A stretch of 42,012 bases of DNA from Moduliflexus sp964602655 (GCA_964602655.1 CAZRSF010000057.1:1-42012); one strand, 5' to 3'; positions 17,344 through 26,295 are shown, counted from the stretch's first letter. Notes: generated from the sequence alone by a model not told the origin. Numbers and translations are program-made.

Positions 17344-18288
17344 TTACACTTTATCCTGAATCGTCGCGAATACCTGCTGCGTCACCGGCGTCGGGATGCC
17401 GAATTCCTTACCCATGCGGAGGATCGCGCCGCCGAACAGGTCGCCTTCGTTACGCTTGCCGGGCGTTTCGACATCGCGATGATACGAGGTTTTTGCTTCA
17501 GGCGGGAAGTTCCCGGCTTTGGCGAGCGACCGTTCCAGAATCCCTTCCGACAGATTTACCCCTTTGGCGCAGGCAATCGCGAGAATTTCTTCCATGATTC
17601 CGCGCACTCGCGCGAATGCCTCGGCGTCCGTCGCCGCTTCGCCGAGCGTCTGGCCTGAGGCGGCGGTGACAAGGCCGAAGGCCGCGATAAACATAAACTT
17701 TTCCCAGATCGCCGGATACGGATCGTGATTCCACGTACATTTCACCTGTATCCGCTCGAACAGCGCCAACAGCGGCGTCGCATCGAATTCGGGATGACGC
17801 GGGTCGGGGCCGCAAAGAATCACGCCGTCGCCCCCTTTCTGCGTCACCACGCCGGGCTGCTCGATGTGCGTGCCGACATAGACGCAAGCCGGAAGCACGA
17901 TGCCAGCCGCCAGTTTTTCGCGGATGCGGTCGTAAATATCCACGCCGTTCAGCAGCGGCAGCACAATCGTGTGTTCATGGATATTTCGGCTGATCTGCTC
18001 GGCCACGTCCGCCAGATCATAACTTTTGACGCAGAGCAGATACACGTCTGGCGTCGGAACATCTTCGAGGCGATCCGTTGCCAATGTCGGTTTGCAGACA
18101 AGCCCCTGCCGGGTTGACGTATTCAAAATCAATCCGCGTTCGCGAATCTGCGCCAAATGCGCTCCCCGCGCAACGAAAGAGATTTCCTGATGCTCGGTTG
18201 GCTGTTGCGCGAAATGATGCGCCATCAATCCGCCGAAATAACCGCCGACGCCGCCGACGCCGACCACGCAAATCTTGTTGATTTCCAT
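17344..18288 (-). CDS. panE: 2-dehydropantoate 2-reductase
   Basis: 314-aa ketopantoate reductase family protein, which reduces 2-dehydropantoate to pantoate with NADPH in coenzyme A synthesis. The N-terminal Rossmann motif GVGGVGGYFGG (about residues 10-20), the VKSYD segment, PLLNGVD, the WEKFMFIAAFG helix carrying the family's catalytic Lys, and the SYHRDVETPGKRNEGD block with the late acidic residue are all present. Length is normal. GGAGAG seven bases before ATG supports the start. It lies downstream of purM on the same strand, separated by a P2 palindrome. Other members of this fold reduce related 2-oxo acids, so the exact substrate is family-based inference. Confidence 0.87.
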   Translation of the reverse strand: MEINKICVVGVGGVGGYFGGLMAHHFAQQPTEHQEISFVARGAHLAQIRERGLILNTSTRQGLVCKPTLATDRLEDVPTPDVYLLCVKSYDLADVAEQISRNIHEHTIVLPLLNGVDIYDRIREKLAAGIVLPACVYVGTHIEQPGVVTQKGGDGVILCGPDPRHPEFDATPLLALFERIQVKCTWNHDPYPAIWEKFMFIAAFGLVTAASGQTLGEAATDAEAFARVRGIMEEILAIACAKGVNLSEGILERSLAKAGNFPPEAKTSYHRDVETPGKRNEGDLFGGAILRMGKEFGIPTPVTQQVFATIQDKV

Positions 18289-18307
18289 TTTTCTCTCCTA
18301 CGACAAT

Positions 18308-18340
18308 AACCCTGCCAGGGTTCGAAACCCTGGCAGGGTT
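18308..18340. repeat. 33-nt palindrome, family P2
   Basis: 15-bp perfect arms (AACCCTGCCAGGGTT) around CGA, in the 70-nt gap between purM (upstream, minus) and panE. It may terminate purM transcription or separate the two messages. Confidence 0.9.
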
Positions 18341-18358
18341 CAAGTCCGCCAAATGCGC

Positions 18359-19402
18359 TTACCATGAAAATGCGTTGATTGTTCGCACCGTTTTCTGACC
18401 CGGAACAATTGTTCCGATCACATTGCAATGAATATTTTTCTCCTGAACATGCTGAATGATGTCGTCCACATGATTCGGGCGGGCGACGATGACGTAGCCG
18501 ATGCCCATATTGAACGTGCGCAGCAGTTCCTCCTGGGAAATGTTAAGGCGATGCCTGAGGCATGAAAAGATCGGAAGTTTCGGATAGGCGCGCAAATCAA
18601 TTTCAGCGTCAAGATGCGCAGGCAGCACTCTATTCAAATTTTCTCGGATTCCTCCGCCGGTGATATGCGCCATGCCGTTGATGATTCGGCGCGGAAACAG
18701 GTCTTTGATGGCCTGATAATAACACCGATGCGGCGTTAAAATCGTTTCCAAAAACGAGCGCCCATCTTCCAACGTGTCATGAATAATGTCCGGCTGTTGA
18801 TTGATAACGGCTCGTATCAGCGTATAGCCGTTCGTGTGCAGCCCACTGGATTCCAGGCCAAGCACAAGATCGTCTTCCTGAATAGCAGAGCCGTCAATCG
18901 CCTCATCTCGTTCGACAATGCCGACAATGCTCGCGGTCAAGACATATCGTCCAGCCTCCAAAACCCCCGGCTGTTCCGAGGTTTCTCCGCCGGTCAGTTC
19001 GCACTCTTGCTGTCGGCATGCCTCCGAAATCGCGTTCACCATGCGCATGACGACCGCTCGATCCAATTTTCCGCAGATAATCGCGTCCTGAACCGCTAAC
19101 GGCTGCGCTCCCATCGCGATGCAGTCATCGATCAGATGATTGATCATATCAAAACAGATTGATTCGACATGATCATGCTGAAGCGCAAGCAATTGTTTCG
19201 ACCCCGGTTCTTCTGTCTTTAAGACTAATACAGGATGTCTCATCAACGGAAAATGAATATCGTACAACGAGGCGAACGCGCCGACCTTATTCAAGACGCG
19301 ATGATTCGAAGAGGTCAATGCCTTCGACATCTCCTGTTTGGCCGCATTCGCCGTATCAATATCAACTCCGGCGTTTTTATAACTCCAATTTTCGGTGCTC
19401 AT
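18359..19402 (-). CDS. purM: PurM-like AIR synthase, divergent
   Basis: 347 aa, homologous to phosphoribosylformylglycinamidine cyclo-ligase (AIR synthase, purine synthesis). Family motifs present: YKNAGVDIDTANA, GGETSEQPG, SSGLHTNGYTLIR, HITGGGIRENLNRVLP and FNMGIGYV. However, the normally near-invariant GTDGVGTK segment reads KTEEPGSK, and GIDLVAMCVNDL reads CFDMINHLIDDC. It may therefore be a diverged paralogue rather than the housekeeping enzyme. ATG at 19402 with AGGGAA upstream is preferred; an in-frame TTG at 19429 is the alternative. No other pur gene is nearby. The leader carries nested palindromes. Confidence 0.78.
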   Translation of the reverse strand: MSTENWSYKNAGVDIDTANAAKQEMSKALTSSNHRVLNKVGAFASLYDIHFPLMRHPVLVLKTEEPGSKQLLALQHDHVESICFDMINHLIDDCIAMGAQPLAVQDAIICGKLDRAVVMRMVNAISEACRQQECELTGGETSEQPGVLEAGRYVLTASIVGIVERDEAIDGSAIQEDDLVLGLESSGLHTNGYTLIRAVINQQPDIIHDTLEDGRSFLETILTPHRCYYQAIKDLFPRRIINGMAHITGGGIRENLNRVLPAHLDAEIDLRAYPKLPIFSCLRHRLNISQEELLRTFNMGIGYVIVARPNHVDDIIQHVQEKNIHCNVIGTIVPGQKTVRTINAFSW

Positions 19403-19538
19403 CGTCGTTATGTTCCCTATATTTTTCAATTATTCGACTGACATGAAATCGTATCTCTGCGCAAACTCCCGCATGTTCGATCTTTGTGCAGCCCCCACGT
19501 TGTCAACCTTTATTCGCCTCTCTTGTTGTTTTTCATTT

Positions 19539-19637
19539 TATAGATGCGAGCATTGAAAATTAATATCGTGCTGCCCAAAGACCTCACAGGTTTTAAAAAC
19601 CTGTGAGGTCTGATTAAAACCAACGCTCGCATCTATA
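19539..19637. repeat. Nested palindrome: P1 inside a 17-bp inverted repeat
   Basis: Outer arms TATAGATGCGAGC at 19539-19555 and its complement at 19621-19637 match at 16 of 17 positions. They enclose the P1 palindrome 19579-19611, which is inverted relative to the other two copies. The 99-nt unit lies upstream of the minus-strand purM gene and of the plus-strand gene at 19835. It fills much of the 432-nt gene-free stretch 19403-19834. Confidence 0.85.
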
Positions 19638-19650
19638 ATAATTGGCGGAA

Positions 19651-19683
19651 CCAGAGTGCCAAAGCAGAGCTTTGACACTCCGG
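19651..19683 (-). repeat. Hairpin with GU-compensated stem upstream of purM
   Basis: 15-nt arms (19651-19665 and 19669-19683) around AGA differ at two positions. Both become G-U wobble pairs when read as minus-strand RNA but A-C mismatches on the plus strand. This suggests the functional transcript is the minus strand, toward purM. The role is unknown. Confidence 0.5.
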
Positions 19684-19834
19684 ACGTTAAAACCGCTTCT
19701 TCGCATTTCATTCAAAGCGTCATCTCCTCTCAATGCACATTTTTCTTGACACACCCACCGCACCGATTCATCTTCAAGCCATTTTTGAAATCAATCTGAT
19801 ATTTGCCGCATCCACGTAAATAGTAGGATTGGAT

Positions 19835-20869
19835 ATGTTTTTCTGGCTTGCCATTATTATCTACGCCATCGCCCTCTACGCTTTGACTATTATCGAATCT
19901 ACGATGTCTTTTAAGATATCTTTTTTCAAGGAATTGAATGTAACGTTCAGAACTCTTCTTGTCTCTTGGGGTAGTGGTGTAGTTGGAATGATTTTAATTG
20001 CACCTATGTTTGCTATAAATCCGATTATCAGTATCTTCATAATATTTATAGGAATGCATATTATCGGAATTCGGTATGGTCGGACGGTTTTAAGAGATTA
20101 CATTGAACCAATGAATATAAAAATCGAAACAGCAAAAACCAAATTGAGCATGACTACGCGAACAGATCAGGCAGAAGCGATCATGTTGTTGAGCAAAATG
20201 GATAAACACCCTGAAGCCATTGCGCTCTTGTGCCGAACGTTGCACGACTCCGACAATATGATCCGCGAGCAGGCGGCGAAAGCCTTGACTGCCGCCTTTA
20301 GTCAGGCGTACACAATCGTCTTTCGCAACAATTCGCTCGGCATGACGCAGCGCGATCTGAAAGTGCCGGTCTTCGAGACGCTGCTGCTGCCGCGCAAAAT
20401 CATCATCGATCCGACGACGTGCGATATGCGGCAGGTCGAAGCGTTCGCCGCGTTTACACTGCCGGGCTTCCCGCCCGATCTCCTCGCCAAATTTACCGTC
20501 TTTATCGAAGGGAATCCGAGCCTCTTCGCATCGCCGGTCTATCGCATTTTCCACAAATGCAAAGCGGTCGAGATCGCGATTGACACGGTCAGATTCGGCG
20601 TGTTTCCGCTTGAAGAAACGCCATCTCCGACACTCTGGCAGCATCCTGACGTATTGCAATTTCAGTTGCCGCTTCGTCGCCTTCGACGAATCGAGATTGA
20701 TGCGGACACCGCGAACCCTATCGAAATCGAACGCTTTTTGACGTATGCGCTGGAATACATGGGGCAGGAGTTTTTGCGGCTGAATGTGGTGGCGCAGTTG
20801 CGCGGCTCGCCCGATGCGCTCTCTAAAAACTTGAGGAACAATCTCTCCAATCTTTGCAAACGGATATAG
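19835..20869 (+). CDS. Membrane-anchored HEAT-like protein, unknown function
   Basis: 344 aa. Two to three hydrophobic segments occupy residues 1-85 (MFFWLAIIIYAIALYAL, then a second around 45-80). A cytoplasmic portion follows, with a HEAT/Armadillo-like helical pair (EAIALLCRTLHDSDNMIREQAAKAL, about 125-150) and a C-terminal region of unknown fold. No enzyme motif is visible. The ATG at 19835 fits AGGATT upstream; an in-frame TTG two codons earlier is less likely. Base use changes: the first 300 bp are markedly AT-rich compared with the remainder, suggesting a membrane module of different origin joined to the rest. Confidence 0.6.
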   Translation: MFFWLAIIIYAIALYALTIIESTMSFKISFFKELNVTFRTLLVSWGSGVVGMILIAPMFAINPIISIFIIFIGMHIIGIRYGRTVLRDYIEPMNIKIETAKTKLSMTTRTDQAEAIMLLSKMDKHPEAIALLCRTLHDSDNMIREQAAKALTAAFSQAYTIVFRNNSLGMTQRDLKVPVFETLLLPRKIIIDPTTCDMRQVEAFAAFTLPGFPPDLLAKFTVFIEGNPSLFASPVYRIFHKCKAVEIAIDTVRFGVFPLEETPSPTLWQHPDVLQFQLPLRRLRRIEIDADTANPIEIERFLTYALEYMGQEFLRLNVVAQLRGSPDALSKNLRNNLSNLCKRI

Positions 20870-20886
20870 CGAACGACGATAGATTT

Positions 20887-20911
20887 CCGAGGTCTTGACG
20901 GTCTCGGAAGT
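20887..20911. repeat. Terminator-like hairpin after 20869
   Basis: TTCCGAG and CTCGGAA arms around an 11-nt loop, 18 nt after the stop at 20869. The flanking T-run is weak. It may end the transcript before the response-regulator gene. Confidence 0.4.
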
Positions 20912-21047
20912 CCGATTTTACACGACGAGTTCTTTCTCTCCGAAAAAAAAATCCTTGACGAGTTTCGGCGTCTTCTCTAAGTGTTCCTAAAACGTGTCTG
21001 CATGAATCATTACTCTGTATTTACGATAGAACCATGTAGGGGGATGT

Positions 21048-22040
21048 ATGAAACCACAACACATTTTAATTGCTGATGATGACGAAAAAGTCGTCGCCTT
21101 ATTGAGATCAAGCCTTCAAAAAGAAGGTTATCAGACGAGCGAAGCGTTCGATGGGGCCGCAGCATTAGAATTAGCGAAAAAACAGCTTCCCGATTTGATC
21201 CTGGCCGACGTCACGATGCCAGAGATGGATGGTTTCGAATTCTGTAGGCGCATCAGAGAGAACGACGCGACGGCGCATATCCCCTTCATTTTTTTGACGG
21301 CCAAAGGCGAGTTAAACGATAAAGTCCAGGGGCTGAATCTTGGCGCGGACGATTATATTGCCAAGCCCTTCCATATTTCAGAAGTCACCGCTCGTATCAA
21401 ATCCATTTTGCAACGCATGATGATGCTTTCTCAGCATCCGCAGACAGCGGAAGAGTCTGATTTGAAGGGCAATTTAGAGCAGATGCATCTCCCGGAAGTG
21501 ATTCAAACCTTATCCATGAATCAAAAAACCGGCGGATTAAAAATCAATTCGAACAATCGAACCGGGAAAATTTATTTTGAGAGCGGCGAAGTTGTGCAGG
21601 CGTCCTTAGACCAATTCAAGGGGGAAGAAGCCTTATATCGTATTTTGATTTGGGATGAAGGGATGTTCGAATTCGAGACATCCGACACGTCCAATCAACC
21701 CCCAATCGGGAAAACGACCACGAGCTTGTTGATGGAAGGCTTCGAGGAACGCGACGAATTTTTCAAATACAAAAAAGCGATGCCATCCTTTTCGTTTTCA
21801 GTCAAAATCGTGAGCCACTCTTCTGAAGACAGCAAACCAACCACCCAAAAAGTGTTAACGCTGATTGATGGACATCGCACCATCCAGGAAATTATCGATC
21901 AAAACTCGATGAATTACCTGTTGACAACCAAAATTCTCTATACGATGTTTAAAAAAGGGCTGATCGAAGCCAAAGAGGATATGCTGAGTCAGCCTGAGAT
22001 CAAAGATTACGGGCAATTAGCGCATGAATTGTATGATTGA
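21048..22040 (+). CDS. Response regulator with DUF4388 (PatA-type) output
   Basis: 330 aa. The receiver domain (residues 4-122) has acidic pocket D10-D12, phospho-acceptor Asp54 (ILADVTMPEMDG), Thr84 and Lys106 (DDYIAKPF). A DUF4388/PatA N-terminal-type domain follows (about 143-240: GNLEQMHLPEVIQTLSMNQKTG, then GKIYFESGEVVQA). A C-terminal winged-helix-like segment (about 265-310, LIDGHRTIQEII and TKILYTMFKKGLI) completes it. Such regulators control gliding, type IV pili or gene expression in several phyla through protein-protein contacts; the partner here is unknown. AGGGGG before ATG fixes the start. No histidine kinase is adjacent. Confidence 0.9.
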   Translation: MKPQHILIADDDEKVVALLRSSLQKEGYQTSEAFDGAAALELAKKQLPDLILADVTMPEMDGFEFCRRIRENDATAHIPFIFLTAKGELNDKVQGLNLGADDYIAKPFHISEVTARIKSILQRMMMLSQHPQTAEESDLKGNLEQMHLPEVIQTLSMNQKTGGLKINSNNRTGKIYFESGEVVQASLDQFKGEEALYRILIWDEGMFEFETSDTSNQPPIGKTTTSLLMEGFEERDEFFKYKKAMPSFSFSVKIVSHSSEDSKPTTQKVLTLIDGHRTIQEIIDQNSMNYLLTTKILYTMFKKGLIEAKEDMLSQPEIKDYGQLAHELYD

Positions 22041-22085
22041 TTGCCGCCAAGCCGCCTGTTTATCTCTATTGACGGAGAACCGCAC

Positions 22086-22128
22086 CAAGACGTTTTTTGC
22101 CGAGAATCGGAAGAAAAAATACGTCTTG
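22086..22128. repeat. Hairpin between response regulator and glycosyltransferase
   Basis: CAAGACG...CGTCTTG arms with inner T6/A6 and CCGA/TCGG pairing, bulged, in the 101-nt gap. It is a terminator candidate for the regulator gene. Confidence 0.4.
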
Positions 22129-22141
22129 TTGTTCATAGATT

Positions 22142-23149
22142 ATGAGTCCTGTGCTTACGAACGACCAGACTGTGGAATGTTCAGTTGTCATCCCGGTCTA
22201 TAATGAAGAAACCAATGTGCAGTTGATGATTCCACAAATCATCGTTGCGTTAGACGCCTTAGGCAAAAGCTATGAGGTGATTTTTGTGGATGACGGCAGT
22301 TCGGATCAGACCAATGCGCTGATTACCGAAGCCGGACAGACGAACCCGAACATCAAGTTGATTACGCTGCGCCGCAATTTCGGGCAGACCGCCGCGATGT
22401 CCGCCGGGTTCGACGCCGCCGTCGGCCACGTGATTATCCCGATGGATGGCGATCTTCAGAACGATCCGAACGATATTCCGCGCTTGTTGGAAAAGATTGA
22501 TGAAGGCTATGACGTGGTAAGCGGGTGGCGAAAAGATCGGCAAGACAAATATTGGTCGCGGCGGCTGCCGTCGAACCTTGCGAATCGGCTGATTTCGGTC
22601 ATTACCGGCGTACATCTGCATGACTATGGCTGCACGTTGAAAGCGTATCGCCGCGAAGTGCTGCAAAGCATCGAACTCTACGGCGAAATGCACCGGTTTA
22701 TTCCGGCCTTAGCCAGCCTCATCGGCGTCAAAGTCACGGAAATCGCGGTCAACCACCGCGCCAGAGAACATGGCACAAGCAAATATAATATCTCGCGCAC
22801 CGTGCGCGTCGTGCTTGACCTGATTACGGTCAAATTTTTATTGAGCTATTCGACGCGTCCGATTCAGATTTTCGGATTGTTAGGCCTGACGTCCATGCTT
22901 GGGGCATTCGGACTCTTTGCCGGAGTCATCTACGCGAAAATCCGGTATGACGCCCTGGTCAGCAATAATTCCTTGTTCATGCTGGCCGCAATTCTGTTGG
23001 TGTTAGGCTGTCAGTTTATCGGCATGGGGCTGTTAGGCGAAGTGATCGTCAGAACCTATCATGAAGCGCAAGGCAAGCCGACGTATGTCATCGCGCGGAC
23101 GTTGAATCTCCGGCCAGGATACTGCCCCGGAAAAGCGCGCTTATTGTAA
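22142..23149 (+). CDS. Family 2 glycosyltransferase with two TM helices (GtrB/DPM1-like)
   Basis: 335 aa. A GT-A domain at residues 12-230 starts SVVIPVYNEE, with FVDDGSSD, the DxD-type MDGDLQND and NHRAREHGTSKYN. Two membrane helices (about 240-265 and 280-305) follow. This architecture matches polyprenyl-phosphate glycosyltransferases, which charge undecaprenyl phosphate with a sugar on the cytoplasmic face. The donor is not determinable. Only a weak ribosome-binding site is seen. It abuts a second GT2 gene (10 nt to its ATG), and asnB follows, suggesting a surface-polysaccharide or glycolipid locus. Confidence 0.88.
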   Translation: MSPVLTNDQTVECSVVIPVYNEETNVQLMIPQIIVALDALGKSYEVIFVDDGSSDQTNALITEAGQTNPNIKLITLRRNFGQTAAMSAGFDAAVGHVIIPMDGDLQNDPNDIPRLLEKIDEGYDVVSGWRKDRQDKYWSRRLPSNLANRLISVITGVHLHDYGCTLKAYRREVLQSIELYGEMHRFIPALASLIGVKVTEIAVNHRAREHGTSKYNISRTVRVVLDLITVKFLLSYSTRPIQIFGLLGLTSMLGAFGLFAGVIYAKIRYDALVSNNSLFMLAAILLVLGCQFIGMGLLGEVIVRTYHEAQGKPTYVIARTLNLRPGYCPGKARLL

Positions 23150-23159
23150 GGTGAGCGCC

Positions 23160-24179
23160 ATGAATCGTCCATTCGTTTCAGTCATTATCGTCAACTGGAA
23201 CGGGGCGAACTACCTTGAAACGTGTTTAGTGTCGCTTGCGCGTCAACAACACTGTCGGTTGGAAATTCTGGTGGTGGATAACGCCTCTACAGACCGTTCC
23301 AGCGAGGTGGTCGCGTCGTTCCGGGCGCAGCATCCGAGGCTTCCGGTCACATTTATTCGCAACGTCAGAAACGAAGGCTTTTGTCGAGGAAACAATCAGG
23401 GCATCCATGTCTCGTCCGGCGAATTTGTTCTCTTGTTGAATGCCGACGTCACGTTGCAGCCGCTTTTTCTCGCCAAATTGCTCCAGGCGATGCGCAACGA
23501 CAGAAAAGTCGGCATCGTCGCAGGAAAATTGTTGAGCGGCCAGGACCCGCAGAAGATAGACAGCGCGGGCATCGTGATCTATAAAAACCGTCGGGCAATA
23601 GATCGCGGACAGCAAGAACTCGATGATGGCCGTTATGCCGAGCAGGAAGAAATCTTCGGCGCATCAGGCGCGGCGTGTTTGTATCGGCGTTCCATGTTGG
23701 AAGCGTTGAAGTATTCGCGCAAAGAACTTCGCGACATTCAGCGGGCGGATGAGGCACACGACGAATATTTGGATGAATTGTTCTTTGCCTATAAAGAAGA
23801 TGTGGATTTATCGTGGCGAGCGCAATTAGCGGGCTGGAAATGCGTGTATATGCCGGAAGCTGTCGGCTATCATTTCCGCAAATGGGGGGTAGGAAAACGC
23901 CGGCAGATTCCCAAATGGGTGCGCCGTCAATCGCTCAAGAATCGGTATGTGATGTTGTTGAAAAACGAACGGTTCAGCACCTTCATGCCCTCCTTGCTGC
24001 CTATTATCTGGTACGAGTTCCTCACGTTGGGCTACATGCTGATCCGAGAGCCGTATTTATTCGTCGTCATTCACGACTTAGTGCGTCTCTGGCCGGCGAT
24101 CAAACAAAAACGACGACTGACGCAGCAGCGCATCTGCCGGTCGGAATCGCCTGCGCGTCTTTTACGCTGGTTTCGATGA
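23160..24179 (+). CDS. Family 2 glycosyltransferase, rhamnosyltransferase-like
   Basis: 339 aa. The GT-A core begins VSVIIVNWNGANYLETCLVSL, with VVDNASTD, NEGFCRGNNQG, the metal-binding LLNADV, and a FAYKEDVDLSWRAQLAGW block typical of WbbL/RfbF-type rhamnosyltransferases. A C-terminal hydrophobic segment (about 275-305) may tether it to the membrane. Predicted to add a sugar to a lipid-linked glycan; donor and acceptor are unknown. The ATG at 23160 is preceded by AAGGTGAG; a GTG three codons earlier is the alternative. It is probably co-transcribed with the preceding GT2. Confidence 0.88.
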   Translation: MNRPFVSVIIVNWNGANYLETCLVSLARQQHCRLEILVVDNASTDRSSEVVASFRAQHPRLPVTFIRNVRNEGFCRGNNQGIHVSSGEFVLLLNADVTLQPLFLAKLLQAMRNDRKVGIVAGKLLSGQDPQKIDSAGIVIYKNRRAIDRGQQELDDGRYAEQEEIFGASGAACLYRRSMLEALKYSRKELRDIQRADEAHDEYLDELFFAYKEDVDLSWRAQLAGWKCVYMPEAVGYHFRKWGVGKRRQIPKWVRRQSLKNRYVMLLKNERFSTFMPSLLPIIWYEFLTLGYMLIREPYLFVVIHDLVRLWPAIKQKRRLTQQRICRSESPARLLRWFR

Positions 24180-24384
24180 CACCAGCGTGCTGTTTCTTCG
24201 AACGTATGTCGCGCAGACAGAAATCGTAAAAACGACATTTTTCAGTTGACTTCTCATAACGACATGCCAGACATTATCGGAGAGAACGCCATCCTCCGAT
24301 TTTCCGATAATCGCTGTTATTATCAACCCGGTTCGGATGTATTCGATTGTGCCGACGACGACATTTAGCGAAGAGTGACAACCT

Positions 24385-26295
24385 ATGTGTGGAATTGCTG
24401 GAGTGATCAATTATTACGAAAAACGGGATGTCCCAAAACAGTTAGTGGAAAAAATGGTCGCCTCTCTTGAACATCGCGGACCAGACGATGTCGGCATCCA
24501 TGTCAAAGAGAATGTCGGCCTCGGCATCCGCCGGTTAAGCATCATTGACTTAGATACCGGCCATCAGCCGATTTCCAATGAAGATAATTCCATTTACGTT
24601 GTCTATAATGGAGAAATTTATAATTTCAAGGCGCTGCGCGACGAATTGCAGCAAAAGGGACATACGTTCAAAACCAATACGGACACGGAAGTCATCGTCC
24701 ATCTGTATGAAGAAATGGGCAAACAGCTTGTCACGCGCCTGAACGGTATGTTCGCGTTCGCCCTGTGGGATACGAAACGCCGCACGTTGCTCTTAGCGCG
24801 AGACCGCGCGGGCATCAAACCGCTGTATTATTACATCGGACGCGACCGCCTGTCGTTTGCCTCGGAACTCAAAGCGCTGCTGCAAGATCAAACCGTGCCC
24901 CGCAAGCTGAATTACCACGCATTGCATGATTATCTCTCCTTGGGCTATGTGCCCGCGCCGGAAAGCATCTTCGTCCGCATCAACAAATTGCCGCCCGGTC
25001 ATGTGTTGGAATATGTGGACGGCGAGGTCGCCATTCATCGCTACTGGACGATTCCGTATCAGCCCGCAGAAGAAGGCGCGTCCACGACCGTCACGTCGAA
25101 AATGAAGCAGGAATACGCCGAAGGCATTCGGGAACGCTTGCAGGAATCCGTCCGCCGCCGTCTGATCAGCGACGTGCCGTTAGGCGCGTTTCTGAGCGGC
25201 GGGATTGACTCGGCGGCGATTGTGGCGATGATGTCGAAGGTCTCGACCACGCCAGTCAAAACTTTTTCCATCGGCTTCCCCGGCGCAGGCTATTACGACG
25301 AGCGCAAGTACGCCCGCCGCATCGCCAAATTGTTCAGTACCGAGCATCATGAATTCGAGGTCGAACCGAACGCGCTGGAGATTTTGCCGCAGCTCATCAA
25401 ACATTTCGACGAACCGTTTGCCGATTCGTCCGCCGTGCCGATGTATTATTTGAGCAAGCTCGCCCGCCAGCATGTGACGGTCTGCCTGTCTGGCACGGGC
25501 GGCGACGAACTGTTTGCCGGGTATCGCCGCTATCTCGTCGAAACGCTTTTCCGACGCTATCAACGCTATCCCAAATCCATTCAATCGCTCGCGATGCAGT
25601 TGTCGCAATTGCTGCCGGTGTCCCGCGCCTCTGCGCTGAAAGAGTATTTCCTGCTTTTGAAACGTTTCCTCGCCTGCCAGGACACATCCCCGATGCTGCG
25701 CCATATCACGATGATGACCTGTTTTTCCGACGACATGAAACGGGAATTGTGCAGCGACACCGTGATGAAAGAATGGACGCCAGAGAACGCGATTGCGAAG
25801 CAGTACAAAAAGACGGATTCGCTCGATGATTTGACGCGGGCGCTGTCTGCCGATTTTCACACGTATCTGCCCGAAGATTTGCTTGTCAAAGAAGACCGCA
25901 TGACGATGGCCGCGTCGCTCGAAGGCCGCGTCCCGTTTTTGGATTACGAATTCGTCGAGTATGTCGCCTCGATTCCGTCGTCGCTCAAAGCGCATAACCT
26001 GACGACCAAACATATTTTCAAAGAAGCGATGCGCCCGTTGCTGCCTTCGGCCATCATAGACCGCCGCAAACATGGTTTCGGCGTCCCGGTCGGGGAATGG
26101 TTCAAAAAAGAATTGAAAACATTCGCCACCGAAGTCTTTCAGGACAGCCGCACCCAGCAGCGCGGGTTTTTCAACAGCGAATACGTCATGTCACTGTTGG
26201 ACAAACATCAAGAAGGGTTGCAAGACTTCAGCCCGCAATTATGGTCGCTGTTAGTCTTCGAACTCTGGTGCCGCGAATATCTCGACAGTAAGTAG
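24385..26295 (+). CDS. asnB: Asparagine synthetase, glutamine-hydrolysing
   Basis: 636-aa class II amidotransferase. Cys2 of MCGIAG is the glutaminase nucleophile. The N-terminal domain (about 1-205) contains RGPDD, RLSIID and YNGEIYN. The C-terminal synthetase domain has the ATP-binding SGGIDS loop (about residues 269-275) and SGTGGDELFAGY. It converts Asp, Gln and ATP to Asn; relatives in polysaccharide clusters amidate other carboxylates. Its position directly after two glycosyltransferases makes a role in modifying an exported glycan plausible, but primary Asn synthesis cannot be excluded. The 205-nt spacer upstream contains only a weak ATTATCGGA hairpin (24273-24311). A P3 paired hairpin follows the stop immediately. 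Confidence 0.9.
   Translation: MCGIAGVINYYEKRDVPKQLVEKMVASLEHRGPDDVGIHVKENVGLGIRRLSIIDLDTGHQPISNEDNSIYVVYNGEIYNFKALRDELQQKGHTFKTNTDTEVIVHLYEEMGKQLVTRLNGMFAFALWDTKRRTLLLARDRAGIKPLYYYIGRDRLSFASELKALLQDQTVPRKLNYHALHDYLSLGYVPAPESIFVRINKLPPGHVLEYVDGEVAIHRYWTIPYQPAEEGASTTVTSKMKQEYAEGIRERLQESVRRRLISDVPLGAFLSGGIDSAAIVAMMSKVSTTPVKTFSIGFPGAGYYDERKYARRIAKLFSTEHHEFEVEPNALEILPQLIKHFDEPFADSSAVPMYYLSKLARQHVTVCLSGTGGDELFAGYRRYLVETLFRRYQRYPKSIQSLAMQLSQLLPVSRASALKEYFLLLKRFLACQDTSPMLRHITMMTCFSDDMKRELCSDTVMKEWTPENAIAKQYKKTDSLDDLTRALSADFHTYLPEDLLVKEDRMTMAASLEGRVPFLDYEFVEYVASIPSSLKAHNLTTKHIFKEAMRPLLPSAIIDRRKHGFGVPVGEWFKKELKTFATEVFQDSRTQQRGFFNSEYVMSLLDKHQEGLQDFSPQLWSLLVFELWCREYLDSK

Noticed and set aside
2..19611. 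P1 palindromes as CRISPR repeats
   Set aside because: The copies are kilobases apart with no spacers and no cas genes.
20955..20983. TTGACG...TAAGTG promoter upstream of the response regulator
   Set aside because: The -35 is good and the spacing is 17, but the -10 is poor; not strong enough to list.
25180..26073. 297-codon open frame antisense to asnB
   Set aside because: A shadow frame over the conserved synthetase domain with no independent motif.
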